Positions 8,480 to 17,755 of a stretch of 64,000 bases of DNA are shown here, in pieces. The position numbers and the translations under genes were made by a program. Position 1 is the stretch's first letter. Each line of letters begins with the position of its first letter. The stretch comes from Bog-473 sp963840245 (GTDB lineage Bacteria; Actinomycetota; Acidimicrobiia; Acidimicrobiales; RAAP-2): contig CAWIYI010000044.1 in the NCBI GenBank assembly GCA_963840245.1, positions 1 to 64,000 on the forward strand, written 5' to 3'. The notes under the pieces were generated by a model. It was not told the origin of the DNA. It worked only from the letters and a program-made list of their open reading frames with translations, and searched no databases.

Positions 8480-9655
8480 ATGCCCACCAGCCGAACCCGA
8501 CGTGCCGTCGTGGCCTTTGCGGTGTGCGGAACCGTTGTGACGACTGCCGCGAGCACGGTCGTGACCGCTTCCGCCGCCACGCCGCCCACGATCAATGCCG
8601 TGACCTTCGCCGCGCCGCCCGGGACGTCGCTCGACAACCCCCAAGGTGTGGTCGCCGCCAACGGCACCATCGACGTGTCGAACACGAACGACAACGTCGT
8701 GGCGAGCATCGTCGGCGCCGCCACCACGACGATCGCCGGGTCCTACGAGGCAACCGGTGAGAGCGGTGACGGCGGCCCCGCCACCGCGGCCACGCTCGAC
8801 CAACCGACAGCGCTGGCGCGCGACCAGGCTGGTGACGTCTTCATCGCCGACACCCTGGACAACGTGGTGCGCGAGATCACTCCCGACGGCGTCATCCACC
8901 TGATCGCCGGCAACGGCACTGAAGGGAACCGGGGCGAGTTCGGAGGACTCGCCGTGCGGGCCGAGCTCGACAGCCCACAGGGCGTCGCCGTCAACAGCAA
9001 GGGTGACGTCTTCATCGCCGACACCTACAACAACATCGTCCGCGAGGTCACCCCGCGGGGCCTGATCTCGACCGTCGCCGGCAACGGCAGCCCCGGGTAC
9101 CGGGGTGACAACGGGCCGGCCTGGCGGGCCGAGCTCTCGTTCCCGACCGGGCTCGCCGTCGATTCCCTCGGCAACCTCTACATCGCCGACTCGGGCAACA
9201 ACGTCGTCCGCCGTGTCTCGACCACCGGGGTCATCACGACGGTGGCGGGCAACGTCGCCGCCGACCAGGCCTCCGGCGGTCTCGGGGGCTTCAGTGGCGA
9301 CGGCGGCCCGGCCACTGCGGCCCGCCTGAACGCACCGCAGGGCATCTCTTTGGACCAGGCCGGCGACCTCTTCATCGCAGACACCTTCAACAACGCCATC
9401 CGGGAGGTCACCCCGGCCGGGACCATCGCGACCGTCGTGAACACCACCGGCGCGAAGGGGAGCAGCGGCAACGGCGGTCCGGCGACCGACGCCAAGCTCA
9501 ACACGCCCTTCGCGGTGTCGGTCGACAACAGCTCGGGTGACCTCTACGTGGCCGACACGTCGAACAACAGGCTCCGCGTCGTGACCGGGTTCACGCCCCC
9601 GACGACGACCGCCGGCGGCCCCGTTGCGCCCTCCCAGCCGCGGCACCACCACTGA
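8480..9655 (+). CDS. Secreted NHL-repeat beta-propeller protein
   Basis: A 391-residue exported protein. The first 36 residues form a signal peptide (TSRTRRAVVAFAVCG, an alanine/threonine-rich core, then ASAATP). About five NHL-type blades follow, each with a core like DVFIADTxxNxVREVTPxG and a GDGGPA linker. NHL propellers bind ligands or proteins outside the cell; no catalytic motif is evident. The C terminus is a Pro/Thr-rich tail ending in three histidines. The ATG at 8480 follows AAAGGTG by 7 bases. It lies 65 bases upstream of the phosphoesterase gene and may be co-transcribed with it. Confidence 0.85.
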   Translation: MPTSRTRRAVVAFAVCGTVVTTAASTVVTASAATPPTINAVTFAAPPGTSLDNPQGVVAANGTIDVSNTNDNVVASIVGAATTTIAGSYEATGESGDGGPATAATLDQPTALARDQAGDVFIADTLDNVVREITPDGVIHLIAGNGTEGNRGEFGGLAVRAELDSPQGVAVNSKGDVFIADTYNNIVREVTPRGLISTVAGNGSPGYRGDNGPAWRAELSFPTGLAVDSLGNLYIADSGNNVVRRVSTTGVITTVAGNVAADQASGGLGGFSGDGGPATAARLNAPQGISLDQAGDLFIADTFNNAIREVTPAGTIATVVNTTGAKGSSGNGGPATDAKLNTPFAVSVDNSSGDLYVADTSNNRLRVVTGFTPPTTTAGGPVAPSQPRHHH

Positions 9656-9720
9656 GCGGCCCGATCGCCCGCCCGTCAACCAACCCGCGTACGCACATCT
9701 CACGAAAAGGACAGAAACCC

Positions 9721-11244
9721 ATGACGAATGACTCTTCGTTCCTTGCCACCCCGTTCTCCCGGCGCCAGCTCCTGAAGGGAGGGGCCGGCGCCGCGGCCGG
9801 GGCGGCGCTCGCCGCCTACCTGCCGTCGAGCGTCCGCAAGGCCATCGCCGGGGCCAACCCGACCAGCTTCGATCTCAGCCAGGTCAAGCACATCGTCCTG
9901 CTGATGCAGGAGAACCGCAGCTTCGACCACTACTTCGGCACCCTCTCGGGCGTGCGGGGCTTCGGCGACCCGAGGGCGATGCGGCTGCCCTCAGGGCGCT
10001 CCGTCTTCGCCCAGCCCGATGGCGAGAACCCCGACAGCTTCCTGCTCCCCTACCACCTCGATTCCTCGAACTCGGCGGCCCAGGCCGTCCCCTCGCTCAG
10101 CCACGCCTGGCAGGTGCAGCACGCCTCGTGGGCCAACGGCGAGATGGACGGCTGGCTGCGGTCGCACATCGCGGCGGACAGCGACACGGCCGGTCCCTAC
10201 ACCATGGGCTACTACACGAGCGAGGACATCCCGTTCCAGTTCGCGCTGGCCAACGCGTTCACCATCTGCGACAACTACTTCTGCTCCATTCTGGGACCGA
10301 CCCACCCCAACCGCTACATGTGGATGACCGGGACCGTCGACCCCGACGGGAAGAACGGGGGGCCGGCGCTCGACAACAACGCGCCGAACGGCACCTACAA
10401 CTGGACGACCACGGCGGAGCGGCTCGAGAATGCCGGCATCTCGTGGAAGTGCTACCAGCAGGCGGACAACTTCGGCACCAATGTGCTCGAGTTCTTCAGC
10501 CAGTTCATCAACGCTCCCACGTCCTCGAACCTGTTCCAGAGCGCCTTCGGCGTGAGCACGCTCTTTGGCGGCGGGACGGCCAGCGACCCGGCCATGGCCT
10601 TCGAGGAGGACTGCGCCAACGGCACGCTCCCGACGGTGAGCTGGATCTTCCCGACCAGCGTCGCCTCGGAGCACCCGGCCTTCCTCCCGGCGGCGGGTGC
10701 CCAGTTCGTGGCCTCGAAGCTCGAGGCACTGGCCGCCAACGAGGACCTGTGGAACTCGACGGTGTTCATCTTGAACTACGACGAGAACGACGGCTTCTTC
10801 GACCACGTGCCTCCGATCGTGCCCCCGAAGGGCACGGCCGACGAGTTCGCGTCGCTGAACTCGCCCGGTGGCACGCCGGGGGGCGGGCTCAACCTCGGGT
10901 CGGGGTTCCGGGTGCCCGCCTTCGTCATCTCGCCCTGGTCCGTCGGCGGCTTCGTCTGCACCGATCCGCTCGACCACACCTCGGTGCTCCGTTTCATCGA
11001 GCGGGTGACGGGGATCACCGAGACCAACATCAGCGCCTGGCGGCGCAGCACCTTCGGCGACTTCACCTCCGCCTTCCAGCGGTCCCCGGAGCCGGCTCCG
11101 GTCATCCCGGCCGCCTCGGCAGCGGCCACCGCGGCGGAGCTGGCTTTCCAGACGCAGCAGTCGACGCTGCCCCTGCCGCCCTTCCCCGGACAGCAGCAGT
11201 CGCTGCCGTCGCAGCAACCAGGCCGGCGGCCCACCGTCGGCTGA
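9721..11244 (+). CDS. Tat-exported phospholipase C/acid phosphatase family protein
   Basis: A 507-residue member of the bacterial phosphoesterase (phospholipase C) family. The N terminus SRRQLLKGGAGAAAGAALA is a twin-arginine signal with a hydrophobic core. The family hallmark MQENRSFDHYFGTLSG is near residue 61; GPTHPNRYMW (about residue 197) and NYDENDGFFDHV (about 350) carry conserved metal and nucleophile-region residues. Relatives cleave phospholipids or phosphate monoesters outside the cell and are often induced by phosphate starvation. An AAAGGA site precedes the start. The Gln/Pro-rich end after residue 480 looks like a flexible tail. Confidence 0.9.
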   Translation: MTNDSSFLATPFSRRQLLKGGAGAAAGAALAAYLPSSVRKAIAGANPTSFDLSQVKHIVLLMQENRSFDHYFGTLSGVRGFGDPRAMRLPSGRSVFAQPDGENPDSFLLPYHLDSSNSAAQAVPSLSHAWQVQHASWANGEMDGWLRSHIAADSDTAGPYTMGYYTSEDIPFQFALANAFTICDNYFCSILGPTHPNRYMWMTGTVDPDGKNGGPALDNNAPNGTYNWTTTAERLENAGISWKCYQQADNFGTNVLEFFSQFINAPTSSNLFQSAFGVSTLFGGGTASDPAMAFEEDCANGTLPTVSWIFPTSVASEHPAFLPAAGAQFVASKLEALAANEDLWNSTVFILNYDENDGFFDHVPPIVPPKGTADEFASLNSPGGTPGGGLNLGSGFRVPAFVISPWSVGGFVCTDPLDHTSVLRFIERVTGITETNISAWRRSTFGDFTSAFQRSPEPAPVIPAASAAATAAELAFQTQQSTLPLPPFPGQQQSLPSQQPGRRPTVG

Positions 11245-11285
11245 TGACATGAGGGCGACCCTGTCGCGCCGGGGAGCAGGACTCG

Positions 11286-12275
11286 TCAGGCGCTGAGGAT
11301 CGGGAAGCGGTCCGGCGTGGCGGACGCCTCGGCCCGCGCCACCCAGACCCGCTGCCCGGTCTGCAGGTCCAGCTCGGCCGCGCTGCCGCGGCTGAGCTGG
11401 ACCCAGCACGACTCGCCGCCGGCCAGGTCCACGTCCACCTTGACCTCGAAACCGAGGTGGGTGACCCGGGCCACCGTGCCCTCCACCGCGGTGCTCGTCG
11501 GCTTGCCGTCGTCGACCGGGTGCACGACGAGGTCGTGCGGGCGTACCCACTTTCCGTGGAGCCGTGTGGCCGGGCCCAGGAAGGTCAGCACGAACTCGTT
11601 GGCCGGGTGGTCGTACATGTCCGCCGGCGCACCCACCTGCTCCAGGCGGCCGTGGTTGATGACGGCCAGGCGGTCGGCCACCTCCATGGCCTCCTCCTGG
11701 TCGTGGGTGACCAGCACTGTCGTCACCGGCAGCGTGGCGTGCAGGTCGCGCAGCCACAGCCGCAGTTGCGTCCGCACCTGGGCGTCCAGTGCGCCGAAGG
11801 GCTCGTCGAGCAGCAGGACCTTGGGTTCGATGGCCAGCGCCCGGGCCAGGGCCATGCGCTGGCGCTGGCCGCCCGAGAGCTGCGACGGGTAGCGGCTCCC
11901 GAGGTGGGCCAGGCCGACCAGCTCGAGCAGCTCGTCCACCCGGCGCTTGATTTCGGCCTTGGGGCGGTGGCGGATCTCGAGTCCGAAGGCCACGTTCCGG
12001 CGCACCGTGAGGTGCCGGAAGGGGGCGTAGTGCTGGAAGCAGAAGCCGACGCCGCGGCTGCGGGCCGGCATGGCGGTCAGGTCCTCGCCCTCGATGCGCA
12101 CGATGCCGCTGTCGGGGGCGTCGAGGCCGGCAATGATGCGCAGCAGCGTCGACTTGCCGCCGCCGCTCGGGCCGAGCAGGGCGGTCAGCGAGCCAGTCGG
12201 CACCTCGAGCGTGACGTCGTCGAGCGCCACGGCGTCGCCGAACCGCTTCGAGATGGCCTGCACCTCGATGCTCAT
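11286..12275 (-). CDS. cysA: Sulfate/thiosulfate ABC importer, ATP-binding protein
   Basis: A 329-residue ATPase of the CysA type. Walker A GPSGGGKST is at about residues 35-43, the signature LSGGQRQR near 134, Walker B VLLLDEPF near 155, the H-loop VLVTHDQEEAM near 189, and a TOBE-like domain fills the last 90 residues. It energises uptake of sulfate or thiosulfate. Its start overlaps the cysW stop by 4 bases, and it is the last gene of the sbp-cysT-cysW-cysA operon. Confidence 0.93.
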   Translation of the reverse strand: MSIEVQAISKRFGDAVALDDVTLEVPTGSLTALLGPSGGGKSTLLRIIAGLDAPDSGIVRIEGEDLTAMPARSRGVGFCFQHYAPFRHLTVRRNVAFGLEIRHRPKAEIKRRVDELLELVGLAHLGSRYPSQLSGGQRQRMALARALAIEPKVLLLDEPFGALDAQVRTQLRLWLRDLHATLPVTTVLVTHDQEEAMEVADRLAVINHGRLEQVGAPADMYDHPANEFVLTFLGPATRLHGKWVRPHDLVVHPVDDGKPTSTAVEGTVARVTHLGFEVKVDVDLAGGESCWVQLSRGSAAELDLQTGQRVWVARAEASATPDRFPILSA

Positions 12276-13093
12276 GCGGCCGCCTTGCCGTGCCAGGCGT
12301 CACGATCGCGGTCGGTCAGCGTCAGGAGGCCGAGCACGATGAGCGCGGCCAGGCATAGGGTGACCGCGCCGATATAGGCGGCCTGCGGCTCGAGGTTGTC
12401 GATGCTGCCGGAGATGAAAAGAGTGTAGGTCTCCGTCTTGCCGGCGATGACGCCCGAGACGATGGCCACGGCGCCGAATTCGCCCAGCACGCGGGCCGTG
12501 GTCAGCGTCACGCCGTAGGCCAGGCCCCGGCGGATGCTGGGCAGCGTGATGCGCCAGAAGATGGTGAAGGGCCCGGCTCCGAGCGTGCGGGCTGCCTGCT
12601 CCTGATCGGTGCCGATCTCCTGGAGCACCGGGAGGACCTCGCGCACGACGTACGGCAACGACACGGCCGCCGACGCCATCACGATGCCGGGCAACGAGAA
12701 GATCACGGTGATGCCGTGCCCGGCCAGCCAGTTGCCGAACCAACCCGTCTTGCCGTACACGAGGATCAGGGAGAGGCCGATGACGACGGGGGAAAGAGCG
12801 AGGGGGATGTCGATCAGCGCATCGAGGAGCCACGCCCCCGGGAAGCGGTGGCGGGCCAGCAGCAGCGACACCCCGACGCCGAAGATGGTGTTGAGCGGCA
12901 CGGCGATGGCCACCACGAGCAGTGTGAGGAGGAGCGCGTGGATGGCGCCCGGCGAGGTGAAGGCATCCCACGCCTCCCCGAGTCCAGGCGCGAAGGCGTG
13001 GTAGAAGACCGCACCCACCGGCACCACGACGAGCAGCCCGAGGTAGACGAGGACCATGACGCGCAAGGGCAGGCGCCAGCGGGAGCCCTTCAC
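12272..13093 (-). CDS. cysW: Sulfate ABC importer permease CysW
   Basis: A 273-residue inner-membrane permease with about six transmembrane segments. The cytoplasmic EAA loop reads EQAARTLGAGPFTIFWRITLP near residue 170 and contacts the ATPase. Together with CysT it forms the membrane channel for sulfate. Both ends overlap neighbouring genes by 4 bases, showing tight translational coupling. Confidence 0.93.
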   Translation of the reverse strand: MKGSRWRLPLRVMVLVYLGLLVVVPVGAVFYHAFAPGLGEAWDAFTSPGAIHALLLTLLVVAIAVPLNTIFGVGVSLLLARHRFPGAWLLDALIDIPLALSPVVIGLSLILVYGKTGWFGNWLAGHGITVIFSLPGIVMASAAVSLPYVVREVLPVLQEIGTDQEQAARTLGAGPFTIFWRITLPSIRRGLAYGVTLTTARVLGEFGAVAIVSGVIAGKTETYTLFISGSIDNLEPQAAYIGAVTLCLAALIVLGLLTLTDRDRDAWHGKAAA

Positions 13094-14010
13094 ACCGTGT
13101 CCGGGACGTCGAAGCGCCGGCGGGCCCAGCCGATGCCGATGAGCACGAGCAAAGCGATGGCCACGAGCACGATGGACACCGCGCTGGCGCCTTGGAGGTC
13201 GTCGCTCTGGGAGAGCCCGAAGATGTACGACGAGGCGACCTCGGTCTTGAACGGGAGGTTGCTCGAGATGAGGACGATCGAGCCGTACTCGCCCACGGCC
13301 CGGGCGAAGGCGAGGCCGGCCCCGGCCAGCACCGAGGGCATCACGCTCGGGAGGATGACCCGGCCCAGCACCTGGCGCCGCGTGGCGCCGAGGGAGGCGG
13401 CGGCGTCCTCGGTCTCCGCATCGAGCTCGGCCAGCACCGGTTGGACGCTGCGCACGCAGAAGGGCAGGGTCACGAACAGCAGCGCGGCACCCACGCCGAG
13501 GCGGGTGCCCGCCAGGTCGACGTGCAGCGGGCTGTCGACGCCGTAGAGCGTCAACAGCGTCAGGCCGGCGACGACCGTGGGCAACGCGAAGGGCAGGTCG
13601 ATCACGGCGCTGACGAGTGCCTTGCCACGGAAGTCGTCCCGCACCAGTACGAAGGCGATGGCCAGGCCGGCGATGGAGTTGACCACCGCCACGATGGCGG
13701 CGACGGCCAGCGTCAGCTCGAGCGCGGCGACCGCCTCGGGTTGGGTGACGGAGTGCCAGAAGGCGGCCCAGCCGCCGCTGAAGGCCTTGGTGATCAGTGC
13801 GGCGAGGGGCAGCAGGACGAGCAGCGACAGGTAGGTGACGGCGAGGGCCGGGCCCCCGACGCGCCCGGCCACCCGTCCCGCCGCGACCAGGGCCGGGGGA
13901 GGCGCCGAGGGGGGATTGCGGCGCCAGCGTCCCCGCCCTGGCCTGCGGTCAGCGGGCGCGCCGGACTTCCCGGGGAGACCCAGGTCGGCGACGGCGCCCG
14001 TATTCACCAT
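13090..14010 (-). CDS. cysT: Sulfate ABC importer permease CysT
   Basis: A 306-residue permease with about six membrane segments after a basic N-terminal tail of some 50 residues (PADRRPGRGRWRRNPP), longer than in most relatives. The EAA loop EDAAASLGATRRQVLGRVIL is near residue 200. It pairs with CysW. It starts with an ATG at 14010, 13 bases after the binding-protein stop. Confidence 0.92.
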   Translation of the reverse strand: MVNTGAVADLGLPGKSGAPADRRPGRGRWRRNPPSAPPPALVAAGRVAGRVGGPALAVTYLSLLVLLPLAALITKAFSGGWAAFWHSVTQPEAVAALELTLAVAAIVAVVNSIAGLAIAFVLVRDDFRGKALVSAVIDLPFALPTVVAGLTLLTLYGVDSPLHVDLAGTRLGVGAALLFVTLPFCVRSVQPVLAELDAETEDAAASLGATRRQVLGRVILPSVMPSVLAGAGLAFARAVGEYGSIVLISSNLPFKTEVASSYIFGLSQSDDLQGASAVSIVLVAIALLVLIGIGWARRRFDVPDTV

Positions 14011-14023
14011 AGGGCGCGGACCG

Positions 14024-15067
14024 CTACCCGCTGGCGGTGGACACGCCGAGCGACTGCTCGATCTTGGCCACGATGCCCGTCTGCGGGTCGAAGAACTTCG
14101 TGTTCACCGCGGTCCACCCCCCGAACGTGGCGATGGTGAAGAGCGTCTTGGGCTTGGGAAAGTTGAACTTTGCCGCCACCGCGGGGAGCACGGGCCGGTA
14201 GCCCTGCTTGCCCCACACCGTCTGGCCGGCGGGGGAGAGAAGGTAGGCCACGAAGGCCTTGGCCGCCGGGCTGGCCGTCTTGGTCACTGCGATGGGGTTC
14301 TGGATCAGGATCGTCTGCGGCGGGGTCACGACGGTGACCGCCTCGCCCTGGCTCTTGGCGTAGAGCCCGTCGTCCTCGTAGTCGAGCAGTACGTCACCCT
14401 GACCGGAGAGGAACGTCTGCAGCGCCGCGCTGGCACTCGAGGGCTGCGCCACCGTGTTGTGCAGCAGCTTCGAGAGGTAGGCCTGCGCCTGCGCCGGCGA
14501 CTTGCCCTGGGAGATCTGGGCGCCGTAGGCCGCCATGAGGTTCCACTTGGCGCTCCCCGAGCTGAAGACGTTCGGCGTGATGACCTGCACGCCCGACTTC
14601 ACCACGTCGGCCCAGGTCGTGATGTGCTTGGGGTTCCCCTTGCGGACGATGAAGGAGACGATGGAGTTCGTCACCATGCCCTTGGTCGGGGTCTTGTTCC
14701 ACGAGCTGGAGACCAGGCCGGCCTTGACCAGCTTGGTCATGTCGGGCTCGAGCGAGAAGTTCACGACGTCCGCCGGCAGCCCGCTGGCGACCGAGGTGGC
14801 CTGGGTGCCCGAGGGCCCGAAGGAGGGAGTGACGGTGACCCCCGCGCCGGCCTTTGTCGCGGCGAAGGCCTTGGCCAGCACGGCATAGGCCGGCTTAGGC
14901 GTGGAGTAGGCCACGAGGTTCACGGAGCCGCCCTGCGCGCCGGCCGGGAGGGCGGTGAAGGCCAGGCCGCAGAGGGCCAGGGCGCCGATCGCGGCGCTCA
15001 GGCCGACCCTGTGGCGGGGAGCGGAGGCGCCCGTGGGCGCGTTGGAGTGCTGGCGGTTTCGGTGCAT
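14024..15067 (-). CDS. sbp: Sulfate-binding protein precursor
   Basis: A 347-residue periplasmic-type binding protein. Residues 1-45 form a signal sequence (GLSAAIGALALCGLAFTA then PAGAQG). The mature start VNLVAYSTPKPAYAVL and the later YLLSPAGQTVWGKQGYRPV match sulfate/thiosulfate-binding proteins (Sbp/CysP). There is no lipobox cysteine next to the likely cleavage site, which is unusual for a Gram-positive binding protein, so its anchoring is unclear. It is the first gene of the operon. Confidence 0.9.
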   Translation of the reverse strand: MHRNRQHSNAPTGASAPRHRVGLSAAIGALALCGLAFTALPAGAQGGSVNLVAYSTPKPAYAVLAKAFAATKAGAGVTVTPSFGPSGTQATSVASGLPADVVNFSLEPDMTKLVKAGLVSSSWNKTPTKGMVTNSIVSFIVRKGNPKHITTWADVVKSGVQVITPNVFSSGSAKWNLMAAYGAQISQGKSPAQAQAYLSKLLHNTVAQPSSASAALQTFLSGQGDVLLDYEDDGLYAKSQGEAVTVVTPPQTILIQNPIAVTKTASPAAKAFVAYLLSPAGQTVWGKQGYRPVLPAVAAKFNFPKPKTLFTIATFGGWTAVNTKFFDPQTGIVAKIEQSLGVSTASG

Positions 15068-15075
15068 ATGCGCAA

Positions 15076-15101
15076 TCTAATACACGTGGATTTCTAAATC
15101 C
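15076..15101 (-). promoter_or_regulatory. Palindrome and possible -10 box upstream of sbp
   Basis: A perfect 14 bp palindrome GGATTT-AG-AAATCC (15088-15101, minus strand) is followed by a possible -10 hexamer TATTAG a few bases later, about 10 bases before the sbp start. The palindrome would fall in the -10/-35 spacer, where a repressor could act. This is unusually AT-rich for the window. The regulator is unknown. Confidence 0.4.
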
Positions 15102-15183
15102 AAGCGGGTTGGTCAGGAATAGCCCCCCGGCGAATTTTGGAGGCAAGGTCCCTGGTCAGCAGCTGGGTGCGGTGGGAACACGC

Positions 15184-15210
15184 ATGGCCCCACTCTCCGA
15201 GTGGGGCCAT
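15184..15210 (-). terminator. Strong hairpin after the sugar ABC operon
   Basis: ATGGCCCCACTC-TCC-GAGTGGGGCCAT is a perfect 12 bp stem with a 3-base loop. It lies about 190 bases downstream of the last gene of the carbohydrate importer operon and upstream of sbp. There is no T run, so it is either a T-less actinobacterial terminator or an insulating structure. Confidence 0.55.
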
Positions 15211-15328
15211 CAGATCCTCGAGCGTGGTGCGCTCGCCGGCCTGGCGCGGGTTCTTCGCTCGCTGTTGTGACGTTCGGCTCTATTGAGGGAGCGCCCCGGC
15301 GTGCCGATGTGGCGGGGAGGGGGTCCTG

Positions 15329-15396
15329 TCCCGGGTCCCCGGTGCCAGGTCCCGGGTGCCGCTCCCGGGGTTCCGGGTGCCGCTCCCGGCCCCGGT
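15329..15396. repeat. GC-rich short direct repeats
   Basis: The stretch contains repeats of CCGGGTGCCGCTCCCGG (two exact copies 21 bases apart) with related CCCGGGTCCCCGG and CCAGGTCCCGG units, just after the binding-protein stop codon. They can fold into several alternative hairpins. In all, 334 bases separate sbp from this operon, and no gene is seen in them. Confidence 0.5.
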
Positions 15397-15401
15397 AGGG
15401 C

Positions 15402-16817
15402 CTACGACGAGCCGAGCCGGCTGTTGTAGTCGGAGATCGTGGTGTTGACGCTCTGCTCCGCCGCGCTCACGGCCTTGGCCGGCTTCACGCCCTGGGTGTA
15501 CATGGAGATCTCGGCGTTGAGCACGTCGGTGCGCACGTCGGCGTAGGGGCCGATCACCGAGCCGGAGGTGGCGGGGGTGTCGGCGCCGTTGTTGATCTCG
15601 TCGTAGGCCACCTTGTACCCGGGGCTGGTGGCCCACAGGTGCTGGACGGTCGCCGTCTGGGCCGAGGACTTGCGGACCGGGATGTAACCGGTCCCCGCCG
15701 CCCAGGTGGCCTGGCTCTGGGTGTTCAAGAGGTAGGACAGGTATTGCCACGACGCCGCCTGGTCGATGGCCGGGACCTTGTTCGAGATGTAGACGCCCGA
15801 GCCCCCGGGCTCGACCCCGCCCTGCACCGCCGAGCTGTAGTCGGGGAAGGCGCCGATCCCCAGCTTGACGTTGGCGTACTTCCCGGTGCCGAGGAGCTGG
15901 GTCACCGTGCCGAGCGCAGCCGAGGTCTCGATGGTCATGCCGTACTTGCCGCTGCCGATGCCGAGCAGGTTGTCGTACTGGTCGGGCCCCGACGACGGGT
16001 TGGTCGTGGCGTAGCCCGAGCGCACCAGGTTGCTCAGCTGGCTGAAGATGGACACCGCGGTCCGGTTGTTGAACGAGCCCTGCGTGGCCCGGCTGCTCCG
16101 CCCGTTCTTGTTGTTCACGAAGAGCTGGTTGGCCGTGGCCAGCCAGGTCTCGAGGTGCCAGGGGTCGAGGACGAGGCCCATGCCGCTGCCGGATGCCTTG
16201 AGTGCCTTGGCGTCGATCACCATCTGGGGCAACGTGGTCGGGGGGTCGGCCGGGTCGAGACCCGCCTTCGTGAACGCGTTCTGGTTGTAGAAGAGGATCG
16301 GCGCCGAGACGGCGAAGGGCAGGGCCCACTGCACGCCGTTCACCTTCCAGTAGGCCAGGGGGCGGGGCAGGTAGTCGCTGGTCGAGTACTTGGCCGCGTT
16401 CATGCAGGACTGCACGGGCAGGAACGAGCCGGTGTCGATGGCGGCCTGGGTGCGCTGGTCCTCCAGTTGCACCGCGTCGGGCAGCTGCCCGCTGGAGAGC
16501 CCGGCGAGATACTTCTGCCAGGTGTCGTCGTAGCCGGCCTGGGTGACCAGTGTGACGTGCACCTTGGTCTGCGAGGAGTTGAAGGCGTTGGTGATGGACT
16601 GGAGCACCGTCAGGTTGGCCTGAGAGGCCGACTCCCAGAAGGTGATGCTGACGAGACCCTTGTGGTTGGCCAGCGCCTTGAGGTTGCAGGCGGGCAGGCT
16701 GGCCGCACCGGCGGGGGCGGGATCGCCGGCGCCGAGGCCGGCCGAGGCCGCGGTGCCACCGAGCGTCGTGACGAAGAGCGCGGCGGCCGCCAGTCGGGGG
16801 AGGCGAGGGATGCGCAT
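15402..16817 (-). CDS. Carbohydrate ABC importer, extracellular binding protein
   Basis: A 471-residue family 1 solute-binding protein. A signal peptide of about 38 residues (LAAAALFVTTLGGTAAS) precedes the mature domain, which opens ITFWESASQANLTVLQ as in UgpB/MalE relatives. Cys43 lies close after the predicted cleavage region, but the context is not a clean lipobox. The partners (two permeases and an MsmK/UgpC-type ATPase) indicate uptake of a sugar, oligosaccharide or glycerol-phosphate derivative; the ligand cannot be read. It is the last gene of the operon. Confidence 0.88.
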   Translation of the reverse strand: MRIPRLPRLAAAALFVTTLGGTAASAGLGAGDPAPAGAASLPACNLKALANHKGLVSITFWESASQANLTVLQSITNAFNSSQTKVHVTLVTQAGYDDTWQKYLAGLSSGQLPDAVQLEDQRTQAAIDTGSFLPVQSCMNAAKYSTSDYLPRPLAYWKVNGVQWALPFAVSAPILFYNQNAFTKAGLDPADPPTTLPQMVIDAKALKASGSGMGLVLDPWHLETWLATANQLFVNNKNGRSSRATQGSFNNRTAVSIFSQLSNLVRSGYATTNPSSGPDQYDNLLGIGSGKYGMTIETSAALGTVTQLLGTGKYANVKLGIGAFPDYSSAVQGGVEPGGSGVYISNKVPAIDQAASWQYLSYLLNTQSQATWAAGTGYIPVRKSSAQTATVQHLWATSPGYKVAYDEINNGADTPATSGSVIGPYADVRTDVLNAEISMYTQGVKPAKAVSAAEQSVNTTISDYNSRLGSS

Positions 16818-16867
16818 TTCCTATTGCCTAGCACCGGGAGCCCCCCGGCCGGGGGCGCCGCCACGGC

Positions 16868-17755
16868 CTACTTGACGGCGCCCGCCGTGAGGCTGCGCAC
16901 GAGCTGCTTCTGGAAGATGAGGAGCAGGATCACCAGCGGCACGAAGGCGATGACGGCGCCGGCCAGCGCCACCGGGATCGTGGACACCTGGGTGCCCAGC
17001 AGCTGCTTCAGGCCGATCTGCACGGTGTAGAGCGGCGTCGTCCCCCCGGTCGACACCAGCGGCCACAGGTACTGGTTCCAGGCGCCGAGGAACGAGAAGA
17101 CGGCCAGGGCGGCGAGCGAGGGGCGGGCGAGCGGCACCGCCACCCGGGTCATGAAACGCAGGTGCCCGTAGCCGTCGAGCTGGGCCGCCTCCTGCAGGTC
17201 GCGCGGGATCTGCAGGAAGGCCTGACGCAACAGGAAGATGCCGAACCCGGTGGCGAGGAACGGGATGGACAATCCCGCGTAGGTGTTGAACCAGTGCAGC
17301 GTCGTGATCGTGTCGAGGTTGGTGATGAAGGTCACTTCGAGCGGGATCATCAGGGTGGCCAGGCAGAGCGCGAAGAGCGTGCGCTTGAGCGGGAAGGTGA
17401 GGAAGGCGAAGGCGTAGGCGGCCAGTACCGACGTCACCAGCTGGCCCACCACGATGATCGCCGTCATGATCGCCGACGTCGCCATGTACTTCGACATCTG
17501 GCCGCCGTTCCACGCCGCGCTGTAGTCGTGCCACTGCGGGTTGGTCGGGAAGAGCGGCGGCGGCTGGTGGACCAGCTGGTCCGGTGGCAGCAGCGAGTTC
17601 ACGATCGTCACGTAGACCGGGAACAGGACGATGATGGCGCCCGCCGTCAACAGCGTGTAGCTGCCGATGGTGCGCAGTTTGCGCCGCGGCTTGCGGTGGG
17701 CGGCCACGTGCGCCGGCGCGGCCGGCGGCGGGGCCTCGAGCACGTCAGTTGGCAT
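16868..17755 (-). CDS. Carbohydrate ABC importer permease (MalG/UgpE type)
   Basis: A 295-residue permease with about six membrane segments. The EAA loop DLQEAAQLDGYGHLRFMTRV is near residue 190. The N terminus is Ala/Pro-rich and basic (HRKPRRKLRTIG). It overlaps the upstream permease gene by 11 bases. With its partner it forms the translocation path. Confidence 0.9.
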   Translation of the reverse strand: MPTDVLEAPPPAAPAHVAAHRKPRRKLRTIGSYTLLTAGAIIVLFPVYVTIVNSLLPPDQLVHQPPPLFPTNPQWHDYSAAWNGGQMSKYMATSAIMTAIIVVGQLVTSVLAAYAFAFLTFPLKRTLFALCLATLMIPLEVTFITNLDTITTLHWFNTYAGLSIPFLATGFGIFLLRQAFLQIPRDLQEAAQLDGYGHLRFMTRVAVPLARPSLAALAVFSFLGAWNQYLWPLVSTGGTTPLYTVQIGLKQLLGTQVSTIPVALAGAVIAFVPLVILLLIFQKQLVRSLTAGAVK

